A stretch of DNA of 64,000 nt from Leptasterias polaris (lineage: Eukaryota; Echinodermata; Asteroidea; Forcipulatida; Asteriidae): contig JAZGTN010000097.1 of assembly GCA_037783415.1 (NCBI GenBank), forward strand, positions 3,224,001 to 3,288,000, written 5' to 3'. Numbering within the stretch: the first letter of the stretch is position 1; each line of letters begins with the position of its first letter. Made by a program: the position numbers and the translations under genes. Positions 12,561-23,943 of this stretch are shown piece after piece. The notes beneath the pieces were generated by a model. It was not told where the DNA came from. It ran no database searches and saw nothing but the letters and a program-made list of their open reading frames with translations.

Positions 12561-13680
12561 GAACACTTGTCTTTTTAATCGTATCAATGTTATACACACC
12601 ATGTAAATATGCTCCAGTTTCATAGGTCATGTTTACAAGGATGTACCTCAGTTTAAATTTTTAATCTGGCCTCTTTTTCCTAATTTATTACAGAGTAGTA
12701 AACAGCAATCCCAAAGCCCTGAAATTGTAGTTGGTTACACTTTGCGCAAAGCTGGGTTAACAATGTAATTTGATTGTAGTTGAAACAATGAATCACAAGC
12801 CAGCAATATGGCACGGATGACACTCTCAATTTGTCAGCCGCAACACTGAGTTATTCTGTGCATGTTCCCGCTTAAAAAAGTTCAAGGAAATTGACATCCT
12901 AAGCCAAACTGTCCCATGTTCCATTCAGAAGATCAGGGAAACTGATGGTGCACACTCGCAGCAATTTGGTATCATTAGGTTGGGTCTGATCGTGCATGGG
13001 AATTGAAGGTCCAGAATGACTGCGGTTTCTTAATGGCTGTCTGTGTGCATGCCATTATTCTCTTGCACAGATTGCGTCTTAATACATTCAGCATATCACC
13101 AGACAGACCTAGTTAACTTGGGATTATTTGATTCATGTAGCTTCCAAGGTTGTCTGGACAATGGGAGAGGAACTTTGAAGTACCAAAGATAGTGCATCAG
13201 ATAGCACTTCCTTTCCTTTCCAATAAAATACCACTAAACTACCTTAATTTTTAAGTAAGACTAACAGAAAGATGCTTCCATGCTTGGGCTAGCTAATGAG
13301 TTGCAATTACCATAAGTGTCCCTCATTTTGTGCATAAAGCTGTTAATCATTTTCACACAAGGGCAAAGGGTATCAAGACTTTCACGACTAAGTACCATTC
13401 TTTATAATTGAGTTACAATTTAACCACAGCAGCTTTTTTAAAGTGCCCAGGCCTTAAAGCGCCCTCTATGGACTCAAAATATTGCACTTTGAAACCAAAC
13501 AAACAAATGTAACTTTCCCTGCATAACTGCCTGTGAATTATGTATTTAGAAAGGGAAAAAAAAACCCTCTGACTTGAAAACTAACTTTGAGAAACCTAAT
13601 GGCCCAGAAGCAACAAGCACTATACTGTAACCACTGGTGCTGAAATCATTCTGCCCACCTCTCTCTGTTTGAACTTACAG
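12561..13680. other. unannotated spacer before an exon candidate
   Basis: I see no gene or repeat. A reverse-oriented 'agagggcgct' motif (read on the minus strand) lies near 13455-13470. Confidence 0.3.
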
Positions 13681-13759
13681 AGTGCAACCCAGCTACAGTT
13701 CCCAATGGAGCTGACTTGTACTGACCCTATGCAACATATCGCCACTACTGAAATACTTG
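13681..13759 (+). CDS. weak candidate internal exon
   Basis: A pyrimidine-rich tract ending in 'cttacag' precedes 13681, and 'cttg|gtgagg' follows 13759, giving a 79-bp segment with plausible splice borders. The frame starting at its first base stays open for 26 codons (begins SATQLQFPMELTC). I recognise no domain and have no second exon to link it to. Pairs of this quality occur by chance in a 64-kb AT-rich window, so this stays a low-confidence call. Confidence 0.15.
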
Positions 13760-15929
13760 GTGAGGCATGCCAAACTTTCCACCTTTTTTTTCTTTGGTTA
13801 TATTTATCAAGAAAAAAAAGCCCTGGGGCATGGCTGTCTCAAAATTGAAAATTTCTTTGACAAAAAGAATGTGGCATTGGTTTTTTGGTTTGTACTTTTT
13901 TTGCCGAGGCCTTGGCTTCAATACCCTAAAGACTTTGATGGACTGATGTAGTCGTCAGAGTGTTTTGTAGTCAACAAAACTAGAGTGAAATACCTTTCCA
14001 TCAGGGTATTGTAACAGAGCCCATTTGTTAGATGGACTTCACTAGCTACAATAACTTAACACATATCAAGGGTGTGTTTGGGGTACTCAGAGCTTTTGTG
14101 CCATCAATGCAGTTTTTTGAGCTTGATATCAATGTGCTTTTTTACGCCAGCGTTCTGAATAGAGGGATTTAGTGATTATACCAGGGACCATTCTCAACAA
14201 TCTGCTAACTTCATAGCACTGTATACATAGCCAGTTGGAAGAGCTTAGCATTTATTGTGGGGTATGGTGAATGGGAAAACATCAAACTCTAAACTTCAAC
14301 ATTCAACTTGGCATTTGTTATCACCAAAAAAAAATCCAAACAAAGAAGTATGTAACTGGGTTGTGTTTTAAAATACTGAGACTTGATTTCCTTTAACTTA
14401 TCTCTCATGCGTGATAATATTTCACAATACTTTCTCTTCAAACTGGCCTGCATTGAAAACCGAAAGCGAACAAATGCATAAAGCTTTAAGACAGGTTTCT
14501 ATTTATCAGCAATGTTGTTTAAAAACATTGTAACTTCTTATCGTTACTTTCCAAGCTGTCCTGATTTTTTTTCCAAACTCAAGTTTCTAAAGGTCAAATA
14601 TCAGGGGAAAAAAGTTAAAGGTGCCAGAAATAATTTTCTATAAGGTTACCCAGGGGATAGCTGCTGCAGCCAGCTCAGAATATTGTGTGCGTCAGTGCCA
14701 TTAAAATGTCATAAAAGATGGGCCCATGTGGGGAAATACGGCAATGGGGGAAAAGTGCTTGCCTATCTCGTTCAACCTTGAGGGTTCCCAAGAGAAGAAC
14801 GTCAAATTAAATCAAAGCCAAGTTGAAAAACAAGATGTCTTTGTACGGCTTTCCAGATCAATCAGGGAACCTGGTTTAGGGAGAACATTATAATACCAGA
14901 AACACAAAAGTTTTCATAATGTATTTAGAGAGACTCAAGGAATCATCACTGCTATGCTTAAAAGGATGAGCCACACTTGAGAATGACAGCTCGGGAACTT
15001 AGAAGTGGCTGCAGTCTTCATATCTAGGGTCGACGCACTACGACTCTCACAGGATAAACCCACTTGTACCTTGCTCCAAATAAAGAAGCACTTGCAATTA
15101 AACAATTTAATCACTTCACACATTCAGCTTCCTACAAACCACTCCATTCCAAGATTAAAACATTTGGGCTTTGAACCATTTATGAAAGACCACGCTCTCT
15201 AATTTGATAGTTTTAATACTGCCTTCAAGTAGGAAAAATGCTGGAAAAGTCCCTGGCCTCTCTCACGCCTCTTTAAAAATAAGAGCTTATTCCCATGTAA
15301 TAAAATGACCCAAAGATTGATAAGGTTTGCACCATTTTTGAAATACCAGTGTAATTCTGCCTGCCACAATTCTGTAGACCGATGATGCAGCCCCCTGCCT
15401 CCCTGTTTTTCTTAGGATATAACCTACCTACCTCCCTTTCTAAGTGAAAAACTCAATCTTAATTTCTCAATAACAAAATTTGCAAACTTCCTTTGCAAAC
15501 ATCTGACTGTTCTCGTAAAACTTCATTAGAAGTCACGCGAAAAACCTTTTAACAAATGGCAAAGGCAAGACCTTCTTGAAAACTAGGGGTGTGGTTTTAA
15601 GAAGCAGTAATATATTGTGGCAAGTGGCAGGCGAGCTTGTTGAATCCAGTAGGAGCTATTCCCAGAATGCCACAAGGCCTACAAACAAATATTTAAACCT
15701 TCACTGCTGTTACTTCATGCTTCTGGAGTTGTTAAATAAATCCCACTGGCTTCTTAGCAGACATGCTGGAATGCTATAGGTACTAAATGTCACTTCACTT
15801 CTTGTTTTTGACCCACACACTTAATCATTTTCCACTTTCAAGTTTCTTATATCATGTATTGTTATGACTTGTCTTATCTAACACTTTGTTTTGAGTTTTC
15901 TACTTTATTTAATGCTGCTATAATAAATA
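13760..15929. other. unannotated region
   Basis: Only short open frames without motifs (for example 15005-15202 and 15576-15779, +). No RNA gene or clear repeat until the LINE-type tail. Confidence 0.35.
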
Positions 15930-16008
15930 TTTCAACTGCATGTAGAAATGCAGATTGTAAATCTGTATTTTAATTCAGCCTGCCGGCTGCGACGAGCAGA
16001 TTTGAATA

Positions 16009-16045
<37 letters not shown>
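15930..16045 (+). mobile_element. 3' end of a LINE-type element with (TAA)n tail
   Basis: The sequence 'gcctgccggctgcgacgagc' is followed by 'agatttgaataaa' and a (TAA)n run at about 16010-16045. A short GC-rich 3' hairpin region ending in a simple repeat rather than poly(A) is typical of CR1/L2-like non-LTR retrotransposons. No reverse-transcriptase coding sequence is visible upstream, so this is a 5'-truncated copy. Confidence 0.5.
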
Positions 16046-17295
16046 GAAACTGAAGATCCGTATTTGTGAAGATGACAGTGACATATGGTCTTATGAAACT
16101 CACTTTTGAGACAGTTTAGCTATAAACAAAAAATAACAACATCGCAGTCAACTTCTCATACCAAAGCAATTTTATATAAAATAAAGAGGGATTAGACTAA
16201 AGTCTATCCCTTCCCGCCTCACTTTGATCACATGAACTTGTATGGAAGAAAACCAAGATGGCTGCAGTGTCACATAACAGTTCGCAAGCTTATTATTAAC
16301 GAGCGGCGACGACAGTTCTTCTAATCAGTTACAGTTCCAACAGAGGTAGAGCGTTGTCAGTTGTGCATACAGCACAGCCGTGACCCACCCATTGTGTTGG
16401 TGATACAGGCCCCTATTGAGCGCTGGCACGGAAGCAAGCACCTAATACAATTTTCCAACACTTGCAAGCCCTTTCTGCCATGCAGATGACATTTGTTCCA
16501 GAGGTACGAACACATTCAGCCAAAAAGAAAAAAGAAAAGAGGGAAAGAGAGGGGAGAAAAAACAGTAAGGGGGGGGGGGGGGTTGAGGAATAATGCTGAG
16601 TGAGAATGCCTACTCTTGTGAAATTAATTTTGCACAGAATGGTGTGATCCAGCGATTTCTGCCGGGAATGTTTCAAAGGAGAGAAATTTTTTTTTTTGGT
16701 TCGACGGGCATATATAGCGCAATGTTCTAAAAAATTACTCGACCACCATACGAGACTTTATTGATTGAAATACAAAGGAGCAAGTCTTATCTTGCACAAC
16801 ATCAAAGCACCGACTGGACACAGGACTGCATTTCCCTCGGCGACTAATCGAATTCCTCTAAATATTTGGTCATTCCAACGCCATTTCAACAAAAGGGACC
16901 CACGCGCAAGGTTAGAGATACAGTTAAAACTATGCCGACTGCCCTATTTGTTATAACAGACAGCTCTGTTACAATTCAAGAAAGGAGAGAGCTAAAAAGA
17001 AATTTGTTAAGTGCAAAATTCTACAGAGGGAAGAAGCTTCTGGGAGTTGCTTTAGTTTTAAAGGGTGGTATGGCTTCTGAATTATGCTAAAAATCAGGCG
17101 GAAATGGAACCGAGCATCAAAAGATCTTGCATAACTAAAACACCTGCATTGTATTTATACATGCAGTAGGTGAATGCTGCACAAGAAAAAACCTACTTGA
17201 CACACAGAATTAAGAATAAAACACAAACTCATCAAAACTGAAATCGATTCAAGTCAGTCACAAAACCGTCTACAAATAAAACACATACAACTTAC
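16046..17295. other. unannotated region with poly-G tract
   Basis: A G14 run lies at 16569-16582. The 87-codon minus-strand frame over 16413-16676 is made proline- and serine-rich by that run and by adjacent GA-rich sequence, so it is not a gene. Two overlapping plus-strand frames at 16765-17090 show no domain. This is the downstream (minus-strand) intron side of the exon candidate that follows. Confidence 0.35.
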
Positions 17296-17411
17296 CTTTC
17301 CTTTTTATTAAAATTATCTGTAAGAAAACAGATGTGCTTCCTGAGTGTTTCAGGAAAGGGGGATCCCCTTTGAACTTGAGTAAAATGTAGGTCAACAAAA
17401 GTCATACATAC
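17296..17411 (-). CDS. probable internal coding exon, unknown protein
   Basis: On the minus strand a long pyrimidine tract ('tttttttattctgttttcac', then 'ttcttctgcag') ends at 17412. The 116-bp segment then runs to 'ggaaag|gtaagttg', a near-consensus donor. Only one frame is open across the whole segment: the first frame, 38 complete codons plus two bases, reading VCMTFVD at its start, RGSPFPETLRKHIC in the middle and NFNKKE at its end. The other two frames hit stops within a few codons. That same frame meets TAA right after the donor, as expected for an exon-intron border. Residue composition is protein-like rather than low-complexity. I do not recognise the family. No linked exons were found, so direction, gene extent and function are open. 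Confidence 0.5.
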
Positions 17412-19857
17412 CTGCAGAAGAAGTGAAAAACAGAATAAAAAAACATGGTTAACAATCAAGGAAGCATATCAGTGTCTTCCTATCTATGTTGTATTCAAAG
17501 AGGTTTGTTACATTTCATTGTTCTGGTGTAAAATTGCCATTTAAATCTGTTTGCAATCATGGTAATTGCCATCATAGTATCTTTGTTTCTTCTTTCATAC
17601 CATCGGCCCGTGGGTGACACCCATACAAAAAAAATATAATTTATGGTTGTCAGAAGTGAAAGTAAGAAAGAACATGCAAAAGCAACAGGATTGTAAAACA
17701 CCAAATGAGTCTCATTACAAGTGAACAAGGCCTTAAAAAACATATTGAAACTCAGCTGAAAAACAAACAAACAAAAAACAACTGTTCAGTCATTTTAACC
17801 AGCAAATAGATTTTAAAGAATGTTTACAGTACATGTACAAATCTTGCTCGGAATCACAATGCAGATCATTCTTCGAATGTTGAAATGCGTTTAACTAATA
17901 TATAACAGCTGATGCATGTTAATTGGTTAAGTAAAACGTCTGCAATAAAAGCACCTTAGTTTAAATTCCTTGGTTACACACTAGTTCACTGGCAAAAGCA
18001 GTCTGAATGTGGTCCCCCCATAGAAGTGATACTTGAATATCTTAAGATTGTAAGTGCTGAGTCCCTCATTCAAATACTTCCAAGTCTTTCAACAAAGTGA
18101 CAGGTCTCTAAAGTGGAACCCTTGTATTAGAATTGCAAGATAATAGTATTGGGAGCTATTGATTAGAAGCCGGGCCTCCAAATGCACCCAGAATTTTAAC
18201 CATACACACAATGTTCACTGACAGGAATGCATGCGTCATACTAAAGAGACTGAGCATATATGCACAAACGAAATCAAGAGGCCTGGCCACGGATTATTCC
18301 AACACTGATACGCATGGGCTTGTAGAGGCCGATACTTGACTTGAATCCATGTTGTCCAGAAACTTTAATCATGTTCAGGAAATTCTAGTCAGACATGGTG
18401 GGGGGGGGGGGGGGGGGGGCGTGTGCGTGTGTGTGTAGAGAAAAAGGTATTTGCTTTTTTCCCCCTCACCATCAGCAGGGTTTTTGAAAACAGCATTTGG
18501 CATTCCCCGTGCCACTGGCCAATCTCAAAGTTCAGCACTGTGAAATATCGCATGTAAACCATGAATGTGAGCTATGAAAATGTGCACCAACAAATTGTCT
18601 TTCAGGAATGATAAAAATACATTTAAAAACGATTTGGGAGGTGACAATCAGGTGAGGAATGACGCCACGTTTGCCAGTAACGACACACTTGGGAAAATCC
18701 TGAACATACACTATATGTATCAAGGCCCCGCATCGTTACCACAATTTATCATGCCCATAAAATTGGCTTGAGCGATGCAAGCCTGGTGTCTTCGTTTGCA
18801 ATTCCAGCTATTCCGTTTGGATTTAATGTTATGATTCCCAAGTGGTTCAAATGAATGTGTTTGTAATGGTATCTGCAAGCAATGCGTTGCTCTCAGAGGA
18901 GGGAAGAGGGTGAGGGAGGGGGATGAGAAGGGGTTGGAAGACCCTCTGGGCCAGGCTTCCTGCAAGGAACACTTTAAGATAATTCATCCTCAAGACATGT
19001 CCAGTTTATCATCACGGCACATTCTCCAACCCTTTTTTAACCCAAATTACTGCAGTTGGGATATGATTATGTATGACTTCATGGTATATATGCATGTTTA
19101 CACAGGATTCTAGGATAGTATTATCAATTTTGATGTACAAATATTAATCAGAGATCGAACCAATTTGCACTTATTTTCCCCCCGTAATGATTCTTACCAA
19201 TTTTATACCAAGTAAGGACAGAGATAGCAACTCTCCAATTGACTAAATCCGTTAAACCCTGCCCCTGAGAGAAACTGCCTAGCAACGGCGCTCACATCAA
19301 TGGACCCATGGTTCTCTCCAATCTTGAAGCCAGTGCAACACGCCACATACAACATGCACAATGTAGGTATCCTAATGGGTGGGAGCTCATTTGCATAAAG
19401 TTGTGATGGGATTTTAACCTCTCCGACTTTTGACAGTCTTTTGAGCATGTATATTCACAGTTGTGATTGGTCATCAAGGCACAAGGCTTAAGGGACAAAT
19501 ATATTCCTTAGCTTTATAACGCAGGTAAAATATGGATATGTTTTTAAATGTATTCTCGTCTTTGAGAAAGAAACATCAAAATTCCATGGTGGACATTATC
19601 AAACTTTTATAACTACAAAAATATTTTTCATTTGGACTAGGTGACCCACTTTAGGATATACCTTTGACTGCCGAGAGTCATAAGTGGCTTTATTTAAGTT
19701 TCAGTTTCTTTAGTTATAAATGCAACCAATAACTAATGGTCACTGGTTGCTGTAGCTGATCTGTTTGGTCACTCTTTTTAATTTTCCAAAGAGGATATAA
19801 TTTACAAGATTTAATCATAAAGGAAAATTTCAGTGCAGAGACAGAAATGCATTAATA
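17412..19857. other. unannotated region with G20 tract
   Basis: A run of 20 G lies at 18400-18419, followed by a GT-rich patch. Short open frames at 17495-17770 (-), 18532-18965 and 19203-19498 show no domain. If the exon at 17296-17411 is real, the start of this block is its upstream intron. Confidence 0.35.
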
Positions 19858-19973
19858 TAGGAGTGTGTTTTCACGGATGTAACCAATAACTGTTTTGGTT
19901 TATGGCCAGTGATTAACCAATAGCCAATACAACCAAAACTATTATTGGTTAAAACCGCAAAAAACACACCCTA
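19858..19973. mobile_element. 112-bp TA-flanked fold-back MITE
   Basis: The element spans 19860-19971 with flanking TA at 19858-19859 and 19972-19973. Its ends are inverted repeats: 'gg.gtgtgttttcacgg' on the left and its counterpart ending 'gcaaaaaacacaccc' on the right. They extend inward through 'aaccaataactgttttggtt' and 'aaccaaaactattattggtt', so most of the element folds on itself. A TA duplication suits Tc1/mariner-type mobilisation. It has no coding capacity. Confidence 0.65.
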
Positions 19974-20233
19974 GGTCTGTCTCTTTTGTATTAAGCTTGA
20001 GCTGCTTACCATGAACTGTACTTTACAAATCAACTTGCAGAATACTGATTTACATGGGGCCAACCGAAACCAGTCGGCATCAAACAGCATTTTGGTTGGT
20101 AATCAGGGCAAGATTTTATAGAGGTTACCAGAGAAAACACCATGCATCAATCTTTGTGACTGGTTCCCGGCTTATTTTTGCATAACAAAAAATACCAGAA
20201 GCTCCAGTTTCTCCTTAAAAGCTCAATAAAATT

Positions 20234-20410
20234 GGGCTCTACTTAAGTATACAATTTTGCTTGAGTATTTTCTGCTAAGTTAGCAGGATACCACTCACAG
20301 ATGGTACATGTGTCATGGTACTTTTGCTGGTAATCTTATTCTGGTAAGCATAATTTGTATGTGCTTAACTACTATTTGTGCTTAAGCAGCTTTATGAAAT
20401 AGGGCCCTGG
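20234..20410. mobile_element. 'gggccc' fold-back element, copy 2
   Basis: Shares with the copies at 38307, 41510 and 63060 the interior blocks 'tctgctaag', 'agcaggatacca', 'atggtactttt..tggtaatcttattctggtaagca' and the right end 'gtgcttaagcagctttatgaaatagggccctgg'. The left end is degraded ('attgggctctacttaag'). Confidence 0.6.
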
Positions 20411-20941
20411 GTCTGCAAATGTTAGCTCCTGGAAGTATACAGTGCTCTTATTTCCCCAATTAAAAAAACGTTCATGACAATTAAAATATTACCTTGTTCA
20501 AAACAAGGTGGTCTCATGAGAAGAATATATTTTGTGAGCAAAGCCTACACAGGGGTATTAGCAAGGTAATTGCCCATAATTCCCTAATTCATACAAAGGA
20601 GATCTGTAATCTTGCACTTAATTCCTCCCCACCCCAAATATTACATATATACACATTTAGCAATAATATGGTTTACATAAAATCCCAGAAGATTTGAGAT
20701 TTGTCCTCTTGTAAATAACAAAATGAGAATTTTCGGATGAATTGGGCACTTCCAATTTTGTTTTCAGATCTTGATGATGTTTGTGTGGTTTAATGCCTGT
20801 GAATACATGAATTAATAAATTGTGTACTTTTCAGTCGTGGTCATTGCTATCCAGTCACTCCTTGAAATATCCACTCAACAATACTCAAATGTTGTATGGC
20901 ATAAATCAGACCAAACTCAATAGTTGATCCTATATAGTGGC
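20411..20941. other. unannotated spacer
   Basis: A T-rich tract ending in 'ttttcag' at about 20768 precedes a 15-codon frame and an AATAAA at about 20813, which superficially resembles a terminal exon. Nothing upstream supports a gene. Confidence 0.3.
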
Positions 20942-21336
20942 GTGTCGTGGCCGAGCGGATAAGAGCACCGAACTCAAGCTCTTGTTTCTGTTCAGCAGAG
21001 TGTGGGTTCGAATCCCAGTCGTGACACGTGTGCCCTTAAGCAAGACACTTAACCACATGCTTCGTCCTTCGGATGGGACGTTAAGCCGTAGGCCCCGTGT
21101 GTTGTGTAATGCACGTAAAAGAACCCAGTGCACTTATCGTAAAGAGAAGGGGTTCGCCCCGGTGTTCCTGGTTTGATTGGTTGCATATTGCGCCACAGCA
21201 CCTTGTAAACCATTACATGGTGCTATGCAAAGTAATAGTTCTCATACTTCAACACGTAACTCCGCTTACCTTGTAGGAAAAATACTGAGCGCTTTGAGAC
21301 ACCCATCGGGAGTATAAAGCGCTATATAAGAACTGC

Positions 21337-21370
<34 letters not shown>

Positions 21371-21371
21371 C
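20942..21371 (+). mobile_element. tRNA-Leu(CAA)-derived SINE, full length
   Basis: Positions 20942-21027 look like a type II tRNA. There is a 5' arm 'gtgtcgt', an A box 'tggccgagcggataagagc', an anticodon-loop-like 'ctCAAgc', a long variable arm, a B box 'gggttcgaatcccag' and a 3' arm 'gtgacac' that pairs with the 5' arm allowing G-U. A body follows with 'cgtccttcggatgggacg' and 'aaaagaacccagtgcac', which resembles the conserved central domains of metazoan SINEs. The tail holds 'gagcgctttgagac', 'gcgctatataagaac' and an (ATT)n run at 21339-21371. The intact internal promoter suggests pol III transcription is possible. A diverged copy lies at 44339-44732. Confidence 0.8.
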
Positions 21372-21624
21372 CTAAAATGTTGTGCCTGCTTTGTCCGTAT
21401 ACAAGATTTCAAATTACATATAACAGAAAGAAGTGCGAATGTGGTTCACAAAGTTCTTTTCATGTACCTGAAAGTGCCGATTATGCATTTAAATCTAGGT
21501 TACTTCCCGCTTTAAACAAAAAAGTATATACAAAATCAGTTCCCTATTTTGAATAAAATAACACAAAATATGAAATAATCTCCTTGATTGGCAAAGTATA
21601 CCTTTGGTTTTGGGAATCATTGGA

Positions 21625-21873
21625 TTATTTTAATCCTTGATAAATGTAAATATATACAATAAAAACTAACCCGTGAAAATTTCATTAAAAAAATAAAAAT
21701 CTGCAGCGGTTATGTCCGTCTCAGATTGAAATTTTCTTGAATCCCTCTTTCTAAAACAATCATTTGAAGGGAATTTTTTCTCAAAATGTTAAACATTATC
21801 AACAGCTGCAGTGCTTCTTACCAAGTAAGTTTTTATGGTCATCAGTATTTTTAGTAGTTGTTAAAGGCACACC
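21625..21873 (-). repeat. dispersed repeat family A, copy 2
   Basis: On the minus strand it reads 'aggtgtgcctttaac', then 'ataaaaacttacttggtaag', 'agcactgcagctgttgataa', 'cattttgagaaaaaattccc' and 'atgaaattttcacgggttag', in the same order as 27370-27733. It is the shortest of the three copies. Confidence 0.6.
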
Positions 21874-23814
21874 TTAAATTGAAGTATTGATTCAAAACTG
21901 CTTCATCATTTTTGTCAACAAAAGTTCCTACTTAAATTTACAGAGCTTTTCACCAACCACGGAGCATAGATCCAGCATTGGTTTGGAGAGGGGGGGGGAA
22001 TCAAACTTCATTTTTCAAACCCAGTTTGAAGTAATATTCTTCATGCAACATCTTCACCTAAGTTCAGTTCATATACAAATTATTCATGCTGACAGCTTGG
22101 ATTAAATTTAACTGAAAAGTGTTGTGAAATGCTGATCACAAGGTGGCGCTATAATGCTATTCACTTTCATTTGATCATACAACAATGCCGAGACCAACCC
22201 TGTAAAGTTTATCCTGTCACTTTGTGTGATTGTATATCAATCACGCCATCACGCTGTTAAAGGCCAGTATTTGATGTGCTGGAAAAGGCCCCCTTTTATT
22301 CTTGGGGGGGGGGGGGGGGGACGACAGGTTCTAAAATCTACTTATAAGGAAGATATCAAAAGCATCAAGAACCTACTGTGTCTTCATTAGATTCTTGGGG
22401 GAAAGCTGGGTAAGCTCATTGACAAAAATTTCTTAAATATAAATATAAACTGGAGAAAAAACAGATAGAAACAGCAGATAGAAAGGTTAAGAAGAAAGGC
22501 ACGGGGTCACAACAAACAAAACGCCATTGAGTACATTAGCCAGAGAGTAGTTGTTTTTTTCCTGTGTATACCATGGCATGATGAAACAGTAGAAACAGCC
22601 TCACAATCTTAATGAATTCAATAAGCTTCAGTCTGTGAGATACCCTGTGTTTGGCCACTGCACTTGTTTACTTTGTACACACACCTGGTATACAGTACAT
22701 ATACACACCCAGAATTTGTATTTGTTTATGAAATTGAAAATCTGGAATTGGGTCGGAGAGAATACAGGGGGAAATGAGAGAACTGGAAACGGGAACCAAT
22801 TCGTCTCTGGAATAAATAATTGTAAGGAATAGAAATTGGTTGCTTGATAGACACTGTCTGTTACAAATAAATTCAAACGGTGTGTTTAGCTTGAATGGGG
22901 ATCCTAGACGCACTCTCTAGAAAGGGAAGGAAATCTAGCTGAGTGTGAATTTCATTGTGAATTTAATTGGAAATAACTGAGACGCTTTTCTTTTTCCTTT
23001 TCTTGTTTTTTTGTTTATCCCTGCTAGATTTATTAATTAGATTTATTAACTTGTTTTTTGTAAAAAAAAGCTGAGAAAAGTGAACATGATTTTATTTTCA
23101 AATGACTATAATACTAGTTTAAATGAAAACAAAAAATGTGTAAAACATACACTCACATTTCTTTGTGTGTTATTATTATGCCAGTTGAGTTGGGGCAGGG
23201 GGAGACAATAAAGATGCACTGCACAAAACTAAAGAATTTTTTTAAAGTCAAAATGTTCAGATACATTTTTATAAAACACCAATTTGTCAAAGGCTTTGAC
23301 TTACCTATTTCAATATTATTGAAATACTTGGTTAAAAACACACAGTCATTTTAAAAAATTTCGTAAACTATACTACCTTAAAGTTTCTACCTTAAAGGTA
23401 GGCCTATTTTCCTTCAAACATTAAATGCATTATTAAATTCTATCATAATCTCATTAAAATAAACACTGTCCCCCCTCAATGCATGATAACAATTCTAACA
23501 AAAAATTCTTATGCGCCACGGAACGTGTATGCACTCTACCAACCGTACACGACTCGGGCACACTTCTGACAAGTTTGACTAATGACTACTCCAACCTAAA
23601 TCAATTATTCTGAGGTTTATTTGAAAAATTTTGACAGTGATTGTGAGCAGTGTGTGGTACAAAGGATGGTGAAAAGGTGACCAACACTAATAAACAATAC
23701 AAGCTCTCTCTTGCCTCAAGTTTTTGCAATGCTACACTAAACGGTAAATCAATGCAAACTTTGTCTCACCCAGAACTTAGTTTTTAAATTGGGTAGATTT
23801 CTACTTCCAAGTTA
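21874..23814. other. unannotated region with G17 tract
   Basis: A G17 run lies at 22304-22320. A CTCF-core-like site (tcaca then aggtggcgct) lies at 22136-22150. Overlapping frames at 22628-22913 and 23136-23354 on both strands show no domain. Confidence 0.35.
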
Positions 23815-23943
23815 GACAATACATGAACAAATTAGAGAAAGTTGTTGGACAACACATGAACAAATAAGAGAACATTTTAGACAACACATGAACAAATAAG
23901 AGAAAATTTAAGATAACACATGAACAATGTATAGAAAACACAA
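23815..23943. repeat. 32-bp tandem repeat, four copies
   Basis: Copies start at 23815, 23848, 23880 and 23912. The consensus begins 'gacaacacatgaacaaataa' and ends in 'gagaa.atttta'. The middle two are nearly identical and the outer two are diverged, as is common when a short array ages from its edges. Confidence 0.8.

Noticed and set aside
20942..21027. Possible functional tRNA-Leu(CAA) gene
   Set aside because: It is fused to a SINE body and (ATT)n tail, the anticodon stem is imperfect, and a diverged copy with the same body exists at 44339.
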